DNA from: Chloroflexota bacterium
Lineage (GTDB): Bacteria; Chloroflexota; Anaerolineae; UBA4142
Reading direction: 5' to 3'
Length of the DNA stretch: 6,943 bases
NCBI GenBank assembly: GCA_023380675.1
Contig: JAMCRS010000459.1
Location: forward strand, 1 to 6,943
Under the pieces are notes generated by a model, which saw nothing but the letters and a program-made list of their open reading frames with translations, ran no database searches and was not told the DNA's origin. Below, piece by piece: positions 1 through 5,900 of the stretch (its first letter is position 1; each line of letters starts with the position of its first letter). A program made the position numbers and the translations under genes.

Positions 1-824
1 GGGCTGAGGCGGACTTGGACATGGCTGCTTCCTCCTTGGCGGGATGGAAGCATTATGCCATAGTTCAGGTTCGCCTCTCTAGCTCAATCTGTGATGTACT
101 GAGACTACAAAGTGGGCCTTGGGCCCGACATTGATTACGATTGTGCATGCATCGGCAAGGATTCGGTTGCCATGAAGAATGTCGGCGGAGGATACATAGT
201 CGTCGGTGTTGAAGATAGGACCTGGCGACCAGTAGGATTGCCCGGCAATCTTCGATTGGATACAAAGGCACTGCGAGACAAGATCAGAAAGAGCACCGGC
301 CTGGATATTGAAGCGGACATTGTCCATCACCAGACCTCGGTAGACGGCGGTAGCAAGTTGTTTGCTCTCGTCATGATTAGGGCTACGGCAAAGATGTCCA
401 AACTTCGAATCCCGTCAATGTGTAAAACCAGCTTCTTCCCAAGCGAGAAATGGGGAATTCGTAGCGGCGATATTTACGTGCGAATCGGGGACCAGACAAG
501 GCGCCTAGACGACGCGTCACAACTTGAAAAGTTGCTTGAAGATCTTCAAAGCAGGTATCAGGAAGACGATCTGGAACAAGCAAACGAGATCCCTTCGCCA
601 TTTGCGGTCGAATCGGGTCTATACCGCTTGCTTCCGCGAGAGTATGCAACCTTCATAGGACGCGAGGGTTTCAAGGATCGGATCCGAATTGCAGTCGAGG
701 GAGATCCACGTATATGGATTATCAATCTTCACGGACCCGGAGGTGTTGGAAAGTCAGCACTCGCAACGTGGCTCGCATACGCGTACCATGGGGAGCGGGG
801 CTTTGAAGCAATTCTCCACTTGTC

Positions 825-833
825 GGCTAAGGA
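825..833 (+). repeat. Left target-site duplication, 9 bp
   Basis: GGCTAAGGA lies directly outside the left inverted repeat and is repeated exactly at 2275-2283. It belongs to the interrupted NTPase gene (codons for the A-K-D segment). Confidence 0.92.
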
Positions 834-849
834 CATTGGTGACAAGTTA
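834..849 (+). repeat. Left terminal inverted repeat of the IS
   Basis: CATTGGTGACAAGTTA is identical to the reverse complement of 2259-2274. A second matching block, TTTGTCAA at 863-870, lies at the same distance from the end as its inverted partner at the right end. Confidence 0.93.
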
Positions 850-2199
850 AGGACCTGACGAATTTGTCAAGTTGAACAATTGCAGCGGCGAAGGGCGCGT
901 CCGGTTGCGTTTTTGCTTGAGCACGCCAAACCGTTTGGCATTCGCCGCGAGGAACGCTACGGGGTCAGTGGTCTCACCCCGCTGAAAGGCGCTCGTGAAA
1001 AAGTAGAGACTGCGATACACCATTTCGAGCGACAGGGCGGCCAACGGTTTGTTCAGGGCTTCGGCCACCGCATCGGTGAGGTCCACCAGTACGGCGTACA
1101 GCAGCCAGGTCGCCCAGAGTTGCAGCGCCACGCCATTCTCGGAACCCACCCAGAAATACGCCAAGCCCAAAAGGCGTTTCACAATGGCGTAGGCATCTTC
1201 AATCCGCCAACGTTGCCAATACAGGGCCACGGCATACGGCGTGGGCAGGCGCTCACCGTCCAGTTCATTCGTCAAGTAGCGATACCACTGCCCGTGGTAC
1301 AGTACTTCGATGAGCCGCACCAACTGGCGCTTGTCGCCCTGTCCGATCCAGATGAGCTGCTCGTGCACTTGGGCGGTGCGCCGCACGACCTGCTCGACTT
1401 GGTAAGCCAAATTGCGCTTGGCGCGGGTCAGGAAGGTAACCTGAGCTCGGGTGAGTTGCGCAAAGACGGTGAAATTGGTGTAGCCCAGATCGAAAATCAA
1501 GAGACTGCCCGCTTGGAGCAGCGACTGAATCTCGGGCCAGAACCGCTGATCATGGGCCAGTGCATCCGCTTCATACCAAATCTGTTTAGGCAGGCGAGAG
1601 CAGAGGTCAAGGAGAGCCGTCATGCGGCCAGCCAGTGGATTGGTCTCCGCTTCCCGGAGCAAGCCGACCTTCCGTAACAGAGCGTCCAGCGTCGAGCCGT
1701 CGTGAACCAAGACCTCCGTATAGTGCGCTTGCGCCCACACGATTTCCAGCGGCAAGGGACGCTGCCGCTCTCGCCAGCGGGCCTGCAGTTGGGGCAACAG
1801 TGTGGTCAGCACCTGCAGGAACAATTCGGCGGGCAGGGTGCGCAGACGTTGGGAAACCGCCTGCTCGCTGACCTGCGTCGGCTCCGCCCAGAACAGCCCT
1901 TCGGTGTTGAGTAAGTGGACGAGTTGACGGACCGAGCCCACTTGCCGCCAAATCATGGTCAGGACGAGCGCCACCATGATGGGAAGGGTCAGGAGGCGCT
2001 GACGCAAGCCCAGATCGTAGTAAAAGACCACGGTCGAGAAGGTGATCGGGCGAATGAGCTCCGTCAGGCGCTCGGCGACCTGCTCATCGGGAGGAGCGGC
2101 GGGCGGACGCTTGCTGCGATCCCGCTGAATCGCCCGCGTATGGCGGACGGAACTGGCTTTCTTCTTCGGTTGTTCAGGTTCGGAATTTCGCTGAGGCAT
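847..2199 (-). CDS. IS4-family DDE transposase
   Basis: This cut-and-paste transposase of 450 residues would bind the element's inverted repeats and catalyse excision and insertion with an RNase H-fold DDE centre. The first catalytic Asp is D167 (VLVHDGST) and the second is D237 (LLIFDLGY). The third acid is E334 in the IS4 hallmark Y-x2-R-x3-E-x6-K, which matches exactly as Y327-R330-E334-K341 (YWQRWRIEDAYAIVK). Residues about 108-123 (TQVSEQAVSQRLRTLP) look like a helix-turn-helix, and the basic N-terminus (residues 1-33) could contact DNA. The length and all key residues are intact, with no internal stop or frameshift. The start is ATG 2199-2197; I see no good Shine-Dalgarno sequence nearby. 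The TAA stop (849-847) lies within the inner end of the terminal inverted repeat, so the element is very compact. Confidence 0.95.
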   Translation of the reverse strand: MPQRNSEPEQPKKKASSVRHTRAIQRDRSKRPPAAPPDEQVAERLTELIRPITFSTVVFYYDLGLRQRLLTLPIMVALVLTMIWRQVGSVRQLVHLLNTEGLFWAEPTQVSEQAVSQRLRTLPAELFLQVLTTLLPQLQARWRERQRPLPLEIVWAQAHYTEVLVHDGSTLDALLRKVGLLREAETNPLAGRMTALLDLCSRLPKQIWYEADALAHDQRFWPEIQSLLQAGSLLIFDLGYTNFTVFAQLTRAQVTFLTRAKRNLAYQVEQVVRRTAQVHEQLIWIGQGDKRQLVRLIEVLYHGQWYRYLTNELDGERLPTPYAVALYWQRWRIEDAYAIVKRLLGLAYFWVGSENGVALQLWATWLLYAVLVDLTDAVAEALNKPLAALSLEMVYRSLYFFTSAFQRGETTDPVAFLAANAKRFGVLKQKRNRTRPSPLQLFNLTNSSGP

Positions 2200-2258
2200 G
2201 GGGGCTTATGTACACCCATCCCCGCCTCAGGACAAATTTGACAAACGGAACGTTACGC

Positions 2259-2274
2259 TAACTTGTCACCAATG
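2259..2274 (-). repeat. Right terminal inverted repeat of the IS
   Basis: This is a perfect 16-bp inverted copy of 834-849. The inner block at 2238-2245 is the inverted partner of 863-870. Confidence 0.93.
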
Positions 2275-2283
2275 GGCTAAGGA
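2275..2283 (+). repeat. Right target-site duplication, 9 bp
   Basis: This second exact copy of GGCTAAGGA lies directly outside the right inverted repeat. Deleting 834-2283 in silico leaves one copy and restores the NTPase frame. Confidence 0.92.
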
Positions 2284-3226
2284 TTTGGAATTGTCCACGG
2301 AGGCCGGGATAAGGCACTTGAGGCCGACCTTGGTGTCCCTTGAGGACCTGTTGGAAAGAATTCTTCAGTTGTTTGAGCACGGGGAGTACAGTTCCAGCGG
2401 CCTTGAAAAAAGCAAAGAGGTTGTCGTTGAGATCTTGTCGGCCTACAAGACCTTGATCATTCTCGATAACATGGAAACGATAAGCGACGGGCGGATAATG
2501 GAGTTCATAAGGTCCCTACCCCAAGAGACACGTGCCAAAGTGCTCTTGACAAGTAGGCGTCGCACAAGCGAGTGGGAGTATCCCATTCAAGTAACAGAGT
2601 TGAGTCAAGCCGAAGTACGCGACTTCATTGGTATCCGATGCAATGAACTGGGCCTAGACTTTCCAACTGACCGAACGGATGTAATTGAAAGAATTACCCA
2701 AACTTCCGGAGGTTCGCCGCTAGCCATACAGTGGACGCTCGGAGAGTATGCGAAAACAAGGGATTTGGAAGCCATCCTCGCGCGCGCACTAACGCCAGAC
2801 TCCCCACTCCTTGAGTTCAGCTTCAGAAATTCCTGGAACGTACTAGACCACGTCGCGCGCCAAGCGCTGGCAGTGCTGTCCATTTTCGAGGAGCCACCCA
2901 CGGCTCAAATGTGGAGGACAGCTCTGGATTGGCCGGTAGAGAAGATAGAGCGAGCAATAAGTTCGCTCGTGGAGGTCACATTCGTCGCGGAACGGACCGA
3001 GCGCAGAACCGGCGTCATCACCTATCGCGCTCTGCCGATCACACTCAGCTTCGCGCGTAACGAATTGGCGAAGATGGGCGAATTGGAGCGTGAGTCGCGA
3101 CTGAAGTATCAACAATTGCGGAACAGCCTGGAGCTAGCGAGTGTCGAAACGAGACAGTACACTGATCTGTTTACCCGATTCGGCGCCACGACTGATACTT
3201 AAAAGAAAGCAATCATCATTTGCCGC

Positions 3227-3820
3227 ATGGCAGAGGGCCAGGCGCGCTCGTTCGGTTATGATTCCGCAAATCAGTACTTCAAGCAGGCGCTTGATGTTGA
3301 TCCCAGGTCCGTATATGCCCTTGTCTCCTACGGTCTTTTCAAGCTGGATCTGGGTAGTCTGGGTGAAGCGGAACGGCTCATTAAGGAGGCGGCAAATCGG
3401 TGTACGAAGCAGACCGGGTACTACGTGTACTTCAGCTTATCAAAGGTCTACAATGAGACGCGGGACAGGTATAAGCGCGCGGAGGCCCTAAGGAGAGCGC
3501 TCGAGTATGAACCCGATCATACCATCGCCAAGCACTCGCTCGGCGTAGCCCTAAGTCAAATGGGCAATTTTGACCAAGCCTTGGCGATATTCAACAACAT
3601 CATTGCCGACGAACTTGCAAGAACTGATGGACCAACCGAGAGTCTGGTTTACGCGCTTAAGACCAAAATAATCACTCTGAGACGCGCAAGACGCGCGTCA
3701 GAGGCTTCTGCCGCTTTGCAGGATGCCTTGAATACCGTCAGGAACAATGCGACCATTCGCCATCTGGAATATCAGCTGCGGCAACTTGTTGACGACGAAC
3801 TCACGACGGCAGACGGCTAA
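3227..3820 (+). pseudogene. 3' fragment: TPR-like C-terminal sensor region of the STAND NTPase
   Basis: The 197 residues from ATG 3227 form helix pairs of TPR type. Recognisable units lie near residues 14-57 (ANQYFKQALDVDP, then ALVSYGLFKLDLGSLGEAERL), 65-98 (AEALRRALEYEPD), 99-127 (AKHSLGVALSQMGNFDQALAIF) and 140-170. The frame equals that of 2284-3199; only TAA 3200-3202 separates them, and the eight codons between the stop and ATG 3227 are also open. No Shine-Dalgarno sequence stands at a usable distance before ATG 3227. I therefore read this as the cut-off C-terminus of the same protein rather than an independent gene. In STAND proteins, TPR arrays usually serve as the ligand-sensing or oligomer-controlling part. 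A separate small TPR protein remains possible. Confidence 0.72.
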
Positions 3821-4155
3821 TGGGAGACGTCCGGGGACCTGGGTGACTGCGGCGACCTGTCTAGGAGGTGCACATCGCAGCGAAATGATTTTCGCGGCAT
3901 GTCACGCCAACGGGGCTGTATATCCTTGGTTTAGGCTGTGTGACGCGGCGCAAGCAGCTTTCCTGATGGTAGCACAAGTGTCAGGGGTAACCGGATCGCC
4001 GCTTGAAGCTCGCGGCCGCGCGGGGCGGAAAGTGACAACTGGTACGTCACCCGAAGATCGGCTCTGGCCGCGGTTTCGAGGCTGATCCTCCTCTGTTGAG
4101 GGCCGTTCACCAAACTTGGCTATAGGCGGCGTCGATGCCAGACCTATCGCTATTG

Positions 4156-4213
4156 CCGGCCGCGCCGCAACAATCTCCTCGAACGGCAACACCCGCCGAT
4201 GAATTCGGCGGGC
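4156..4213. repeat. Direct repeat, copy 1 (58 bp)
   Basis: The repeat starts with CCGGCCGCGCCGC and contains CTCGAA, followed by CAAC and the CCCGCCGAT..TCGGCGGGC hairpin. Copy 2 at 4382-4437 matches over its whole length with scattered substitutions and small gaps. Confidence 0.65.
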
Positions 4214-4216
4214 TAC
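4192..4216 (-). repeat. REP-like palindrome 1
   Basis: CCCGCCGA (4192-4199) pairs with TCGGCGGG (4205-4212) across a 5-nt loop, followed by CTAC. On the minus strand this reads GTAG then a palindrome, the layout of classic REP elements. No T-run follows, so it is not a standard terminator. Confidence 0.6.
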
Positions 4217-4317
4217 ATAATTGCGCCCAATGAATGGGGATAGCGCGACCACGCCAAATACTTGTGAAATAATGGTTCGGGTCTGTGCGAAAGAGCAGTA
4301 GCCGCCGAACCGTCCTA

Positions 4318-4340
4318 GCCGGATTTATCCGGCGCAGCTA
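4318..4340 (-). repeat. REP-like palindrome 2
   Basis: GCCGGATTTATCCGGC (4318-4333) is a self-complementary hairpin with a TTTA loop, followed four bases on by the GCTA (4337-4340) that also follows palindromes 1 and 3. On the minus strand this is TAGC and then the hairpin. Confidence 0.55.
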
Positions 4341-4345
4341 TCTAA

Positions 4346-4373
4346 CCCCGCGATTTATCGCGGGGCGGAGCTA
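4346..4373 (-). repeat. REP-like palindrome 3
   Basis: CCCCGCGA (4346-4353) pairs with TCGCGGGG (4358-4365) around a TTTA loop. GCTA follows at 4370-4373. The apex GATTTATC is identical to that of palindrome 2 while the stems differ, so the structure rather than the sequence is kept. Confidence 0.57.
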
Positions 4374-4381
4374 AACGCCAA

Positions 4382-4437
4382 CCGGCCGCGCCGCGAGAAC
4401 CCCTCGAATGACAACGCCCGCCGATCAGTCGGCGGGC
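4382..4437. repeat. Direct repeat, copy 2 (56 bp)
   Basis: This is a diverged copy of 4156-4213. The first 13 bases are identical and CTCGAA is kept; the hairpin stem is kept while its loop changed from TGAAT to TCAG. Confidence 0.65.
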
Positions 4438-4438
4438 G
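4415..4438 (-). repeat. REP-like palindrome 4
   Basis: CGCCCGCCGA (4415-4424) pairs with TCGGCGGGCG (4429-4438) around a TCAG loop, a 10-bp perfect stem. The stem nearly repeats that of palindrome 1, but the GCTA flank is missing. Confidence 0.57.
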
Positions 4439-4566
4439 AAATGCACTTGTCCCCTTCCCTGACCATCGCTCAATTCCGAGCGTAAGGTCCCGCAAGTACC
4501 TTCGTCTCGTTCTAGACCCAACTGTAGAATCTGCGTAATCTGCGGATTAGTTCCCTCACTCCACCC

Positions 4567-5247
4567 TCACCCCCTCGCGTGCCGTAAGATCACGCTCAAA
4601 ATATGGTAGCCCGCCAGCAGCGATCCCCGCACGGTTCCGCTCACTTTCGACTGGCCCGCCCGCCGGCTGTGATAGCTGATCGGCACCTCGACGATCCGCG
4701 CGTGACGTCGTGCCGCCTTGGCGATCATCTCGATCGGCCAGCCGAGCGTCCACTCGCGCATGTCGAGCGAGGAGAGCGTCGCCCGCGAGACGGCGCGGTA
4801 GAGGCCCAGGTCGGTCACCGGCGCCCCGTACATCCGCCGCAAGCAGAGCGCGCCCAGCCAATTCCCAAACCGCTGTTGCAGCGGCATCGATCCCGGCTCG
4901 ATATATCCGCGCGTGCGTGATCCCAGGACCAAGTCCGCCCGGCCTGCCATCAGCGGCTCGAGCAGCCTTGGCATCTCCGCCGGCAAAAACGAAAGATCTG
5001 CGTCGATGAACACGAATGCGTCCGCCTGCGGAGCCGCGGCGACGCCGGTCGCGCACGCGTTCCCGTACCCGCGCCGTGACTCGCGCAAGACCCGCGCGCC
5101 GGCGCGCGCGGCCGCCGCGCTCGTCCCATCCGTCGAGTCGTTGTCCACGACGATGAGGTCCGAGACCCCTTGGGCCCGGACCTGCTCGATCACGGCGCCG
5201 ATCGAGCCCACCTCGTTCAGCGCCGGAATGATGACCGTCACCTTCAC
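4567..5247 (-). CDS. Family 2 glycosyltransferase (GT-A fold, dolichyl-phosphate-sugar synthase-like)
   Basis: This 226-residue enzyme would transfer a sugar from a nucleotide-sugar, probably to a polyprenyl phosphate or a cell-surface acceptor, on the cytoplasmic side of the membrane. The N-terminus VTVIIPALNE is the standard GT2 start and VVDNDSTDGT (residues 33-42) forms the nucleotide-binding loop. FIDADLSFLP carries the metal-binding DxD as D82-A-D84. RRGYGNACATG (58-68) resembles the conserved G-x-G-x-A helix of such proteins. The C-terminal GSLLAGYHILSVIL is hydrophobic and may touch the membrane, but there is no full transmembrane domain. The start is GTG 5247-5245, overlapping the stop of the upstream gene as GTGA, with AAAGG a few bases before it. 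It is the last gene of a three-gene minus-strand set. The acceptor cannot be read from the sequence. Confidence 0.9.
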   Translation of the reverse strand: MKVTVIIPALNEVGSIGAVIEQVRAQGVSDLIVVDNDSTDGTSAAAARAGARVLRESRRGYGNACATGVAAAPQADAFVFIDADLSFLPAEMPRLLEPLMAGRADLVLGSRTRGYIEPGSMPLQQRFGNWLGALCLRRMYGAPVTDLGLYRAVSRATLSSLDMREWTLGWPIEMIAKAARRHARIVEVPISYHSRRAGQSKVSGTVRGSLLAGYHILSVILRHARG

Positions 5248-5900
5248 AGCTCGCCTTTCAGGAATTCTCTCGTCCGGCGGGCGGTCCCGTTGGTGGCGTG
5301 CCGCAGTTCGTTTTGGAGCCGGGCGAACGTCTCGTGCGTGTCCACGTCGTACCAGCCGGGCAGCAGCGTCGTGTTCAGTCCCTCCGCCCGCGCGATCTCC
5401 AACGTGTCGCGTAGAACGTGCGGCGTGGACATTCGAACGTCGCAGAGCAGACGCGGCTGCGGCTGCTTGATCCCGATCAAATAGTATCCCCCGTCCTCAC
5501 TTGGCCCCAGCGTCACGTCCGCGTTCTCCAGGTCGGTGAACGCCCGCGCGACGTATTCGCTCGGAAGGGTTGGACTGTCGCTCCCTATGATGACGGCCTG
5601 TGCCGCGCCGTTCTGCAAGCAGTGCGTGAGCGCACGGTCGAGACGCTCGCCCAGCTCGCCGCTGCCCTGGGGGATGAGGCGGTAGTCCGGCGCGAGCTCC
5701 CGAAAATACTCTTCCTGGTCGGACGGGGTGTAGGCGATCCAGCGTTCCACCCCCGGAACACGTCGCGCGATCTCGAGTGTGTCTTGCAGGAAACACTCGT
5801 ACAGCTGTGCGGCGCGCTCAGCCGACAAGGGCGGAGTCAGCCGCGTCTTGGTTCGTCCCGCCGCCGGCCGCTTGGCGGCGACCACCAATGCGCGACCCAT
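5244..5900 (-). CDS. DUF2064 / TIGR04282-type GT-A-fold transferase
   Basis: This 218-residue protein of the DUF2064 family (TIGR04282, named 'transferase 1, rSAM/selenodomain-associated') is related in fold to nucleotidyl- and glycosyltransferases. Its exact reaction is not established. ALVVAAKRPAAGRTKTRL (residues 4-21) is the family's N-terminal phosphate-binding signature, IIGSDSPTLP (104-113) holds the metal-site DxD-like loop, and GPSEDGGYYLIG (132-143) and DVDT (185-188) are the other hallmarks. Family proteins are usually about 200-230 residues, so it is complete. I chose ATG 5900 because the signature begins three residues later and AAAGGA lies 10 nt upstream; an in-frame ATG at 5939 has less support. 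The 5' end overlaps the membrane glycosyltransferase gene by 83 nt and the 3' end overlaps the GT2 gene by 4 nt, so the three are probably translated from one mRNA. Confidence 0.9.
   Translation of the reverse strand: MGRALVVAAKRPAAGRTKTRLTPPLSAERAAQLYECFLQDTLEIARRVPGVERWIAYTPSDQEEYFRELAPDYRLIPQGSGELGERLDRALTHCLQNGAAQAVIIGSDSPTLPSEYVARAFTDLENADVTLGPSEDGGYYLIGIKQPQPRLLCDVRMSTPHVLRDTLEIARAEGLNTTLLPGWYDVDTHETFARLQNELRHATNGTARRTREFLKGEL

Larger units (their letters stand above)
112..858 (+). pseudogene. 5' fragment of AlbA_2 / NB-ARC STAND NTPase gene, cut by an IS
   Basis: This is the N-terminal part of a large STAND NTPase. About residues 1-145 (from GTG 112) resemble the Schlafen-type AlbA_2 domain: KDSVAMKNVGGGYIVVGVED corresponds to the family's core AxxNxxGGxxxxGVxD segment, and GIRSGDIYVRIGD fits its later R-x-GDIYVR strand. 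An NB-ARC domain follows. FIGRE lies at its entry and the P-loop GPGGVGKS is at 733-756 (residues 208-215). Gene-derived sequence stops at 833, where an IS4-family element begins. The last eight codons (DIGDKLRT) are read from the IS end, and the frame stops at 856-858. The GTG start is only the first candidate after an in-frame TGA at 100-102. Codons GAC TAC AAA (103-111) look like the E-F/Y-K strand of AlbA_2, so the ancestral start was probably further upstream. The fragment keeps Walker A but lacks Walker B and the sensors, so ATPase activity is unlikely. A defence role is inferred from architecture only. Confidence 0.8.
834..2274 (-). mobile_element. Complete IS4-family insertion sequence (1441 bp)
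   Basis: The ends are defined by a perfect 16-bp inverted repeat, CATTGGTGACAAGTTA at 834-849 and its reverse complement at 2259-2274. A perfect 9-bp duplication of GGCTAAGGA lies directly outside (825-833 and 2275-2283). A single transposase gene with the IS4-family YREK signature fills almost the whole element on the minus strand. Intact ends, target duplication and reading frame all point to a recent insertion that may still be mobile. It interrupts a STAND NTPase gene between Walker A and Walker B, in the opposite orientation to that gene. IS4-family target duplications of about 8-13 bp are established, so 9 bp fits. I did not recognise a named IS. Confidence 0.93.
2198..3202 (+). pseudogene. 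Central fragment of the STAND NTPase (NB-ARC core and winged helix) with IS-derived N-terminus
   Basis: Gene-derived sequence starts at the target duplication (2275). The 25 or so codons before it, from ATG 2198, come from the right end of the IS. The fragment continues the NB-ARC domain begun at 112-833. Walker B is LIILDN (2453-2470) and KVLLTSRRR carries the TSR arginine sensor (2549-2557). GGSPLAI (2708-2728) matches the GLPL motif. A winged-helix-like segment follows, with YRALPITLSFARNEL in the place where NB-ARC proteins carry an MHD-like motif. After joining across the IS, HLSAKD leads straight into LELSTEAG in frame. The frame ends at TAA 3200-3202 but reopens in the same frame with the TPR part, so this stop looks like a nonsense mutation. 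GAGG is only one base before ATG 2198, so translation from there would be weak. Without a P-loop the fragment is not expected to work alone. Confidence 0.8.
3821..4566. other. Intergenic region without a convincing gene, carrying hairpin repeats
   Basis: This 746-bp stretch separates the broken STAND gene from the convergent glycosyltransferase operon. Open frames here have no recognisable domain, and some run through the hairpin repeats. Bases 3821-4155 show only a weak 6-bp hairpin (GCGAAA/TTTCGC, 3880-3895). Bases 4156-4438 hold four strong hairpins and a direct repeat, described separately. Bases 4439-4566 contain a 9-bp tandem duplication (4528-4545) and nothing else I can support. No hairpin has the T-run expected of an intrinsic terminator in either direction. 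Confidence 0.6.

Noticed and set aside
3..134. Plus-strand frame open from the window edge and ending at 132-134, possibly the tail of an upstream gene
   Set aside because: Only 43 codons, no recognisable sequence, and it overlaps the start of the STAND gene; cannot be supported without sequence to the left.
880..1677. Long plus-strand frame antisense to the transposase
   Set aside because: It is a shadow of the transposase, whose minus-strand reading has all DDE and YREK residues; the plus-strand reading has no domain.
2207..2235. Possible transposase promoter on the minus strand, TTGTCC - 17 nt - TACATA
   Set aside because: The spacing is right but the -10 matches only three of six bases and would start the transcript almost at the ATG; too weak to call.
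3195..3210. Programmed frameshift at the run around CTTAAAAG
   Set aside because: The TPR region continues in the same frame as the NTPase part, so no shift is needed; the +1 frame reads non-TPR sequence.
3884..4085. Plus-strand 67-codon frame starting ATG 3884 with AGGAGG at 3863-3868
   Set aside because: The spacing of about 15 nt is too long for that Shine-Dalgarno sequence and the protein shows no family features.
3902..4252. Minus-strand open frame of 116 codons in the intergenic region
   Set aside because: No recognisable domain, no ribosome binding site seen, and it runs through a REP-like hairpin and a direct repeat copy; most likely a chance frame in GC-rich DNA.
4318..4438. Hairpins as intrinsic terminators or as a CRISPR array
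   Set aside because: No T-run follows any stem on either strand, and the units differ in sequence and spacing with no regular repeat-spacer pattern.
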